A stretch of DNA of 64,000 bases, taken from NCBI RefSeq assembly GCF_003955715.1, contig NZ_CP034463.1, positions 4,898,001 to 4,962,000 on the forward strand, read 5' to 3'. This stretch comes from Streptomyces aquilus. Its GTDB lineage: Bacteria; Actinomycetota; Actinomycetes; Streptomycetales; Streptomycetaceae. A model generated the notes under the pieces. It was not told the origin of the DNA and did not search any database. It saw only the letters and a list, made by a program, of their open reading frames with translations. Both the position numbers and the translations under genes were made by a program. Positions 63,374-64,000 of the stretch are shown in pieces; within the stretch, counting starts at the first letter, position 1; every line of letters begins with the position of its first letter.

Positions 63374-64000
63374 GTGGCTGACGCCCAGTTTAGTGCTGCC
63401 TCCCTGCCCGCGCACGCTGCCCCGCACCCGATGTCCAAGCCGGGTTACGGCAAGCGCACCGCCCCCGACCAACGCCCCCGCTCCCACCACGACTTCGCCC
63501 ACCTCCCACCCCGCGAAGCCGCCATCGCCGGCTACCTCGACCGCCTTCCCGACGGCGCCGACATCTCCGTAAAGACGCTGGCCAAGCAGTTGCCGTACGG
63601 ACAGTGCGCCCTCCGTACCGCCCTCAACCGCCTGCAAAGGGAAGGGCACTTGCGACGCGGACGCGAACAACTGGCCTCGGAATCCGGCACCTCCCACTGG
63701 ATCACCCGATCGTGGTTCTCCCGTACCGCGCGGGACGATGACTGGTGGGCGGCGTTCACGCGGGGAGACGTACCGCAGGAGCCGCCGGACCGGCCTCGCC
63801 GTACGCTTTCCCGCGCTCACGTCCTCCTCGCCGCCCTCGGCCGCACCGCCCCCGCGCTCTCCCTCTCCGGCGCCGAGTGCGCGCCTCGCCCCGTTGCTGA
63901 CGCCGTGGTTCGAGCGGGGCGCCACCGACGAGGTCGTACGCCATGCCCTGACCAGCGGTCTGCCCGTCCCGGTCCACAGTGCGGCGGCTGCCGGGGCGGA
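63374..64000 (+). pseudogene. Winged-helix DNA-binding gene, apparent frameshift, runs off the window
   Basis: GTG 63374 starts MADAQFSAASLPAHA; the winged helix is DGADISVKTLAKQLPYGQCALRTALNRLQREGHLRRGREQ, and the C-terminal region begins RAHVLLAALGRTAPALSLSGAECA. In the open frame, the sequence then loses similarity (PRPVADAVVRAG). A second frame picks up the family-like LAPLLTPWFERGATDEVVRHALTSGLPVPVHS at about 63885. A two-base deletion (or one-base insertion) in a GCGCGC run explains this. The relative at 39377 has the matching continuation. It could also be a sequencing error. Confidence 0.62.

Overview
The window is high-GC actinobacterial chromosome, almost certainly Streptomyces. The evidence is the strong GC bias at third codon positions, frequent GTG/TTG starts, a complete conservon (cvnA-F) with a CYP157/CYP154 P450 pair, a whiJ-type XRE/DUF397 pair, the futalosine menaquinone genes mqnB and mqnD, an XPB helicase with its usual partner gene, a HelD/HelR-type helicase and a CebR-type operator in front of a cellulase. 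From memory, the order serC ... mqnB-mqnD-cold-shock protein ... murQ resembles one arm of the S. coelicolor core (SCO43xx); I could not check this. I saw no rRNA, tRNA, CRISPR array, IS element or biosynthetic cluster. Most of the window is core or near-core chromosome broken by small accessory genes.

Layout. 0-6.7 kb: TIGR03084-type protein (cut by the left edge), a membrane/coiled-coil protein, an EamA exporter, a FemX-like aminoacyltransferase and a fused FAD/Fe-S oxidoreductase. 6.8-12.6 kb: the conservon, six tightly coupled genes. 12.7-24.2 kb: serC, a small membrane protein, a divergent quinone oxidoreductase/HxlR pair, two secreted hydrolases (tripeptidyl aminopeptidase type; GH5-CBM2 cellulase), a beta-propeller-like surface protein, an SGNH hydrolase, a Uma2 protein, the XRE/DUF397 pair and a secreted double SnoaL protein. 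24.4-33.2 kb: aldo/keto reductase, ThpR, GNAT, MFS exporter with MarR regulator, RHH protein, AzgA-type purine permease, DUF2530 protein and a P-type ATPase.

33.2-40.0 kb is the most unusual part. Three paralogous secreted proteins surround a 1042-residue sacsin-like GHKL ATPase. One paralogue lies in inverted orientation on the left, and two lie in tandem on the right. The left paralogue and the first right one are preceded by the same 58-bp architecture (34075-34132 and 37481-37538), identical at all 34 fixed positions. Gene and promoter together form a large inverted repeat around the ATPase gene, so the segment could invert and both flanks are probably controlled together.

40.2-54.9 kb: DUF3027, MFS, the DUF2771-mqnB-mqnD operon, a cold-shock-domain protein, a HAD phosphatase, a HAAS-like membrane protein, the Helicase_C_3/WYL-like partner and XPB helicase, and HelR. 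55-64 kb: cutC, a mycothiol-isomerase-like gene broken by a 34-bp palindromic repeat (56100-56133), an HD protein, a DinB-like/GNAT fusion, DUF4031, and an amino-sugar recycling locus. That locus holds an RpiR-type regulator with a large inverted repeat over its own start codon, murQ and a PTS EIIBC. The window ends with a small secreted protein, a DinB protein and a winged-helix gene with an apparent frameshift.
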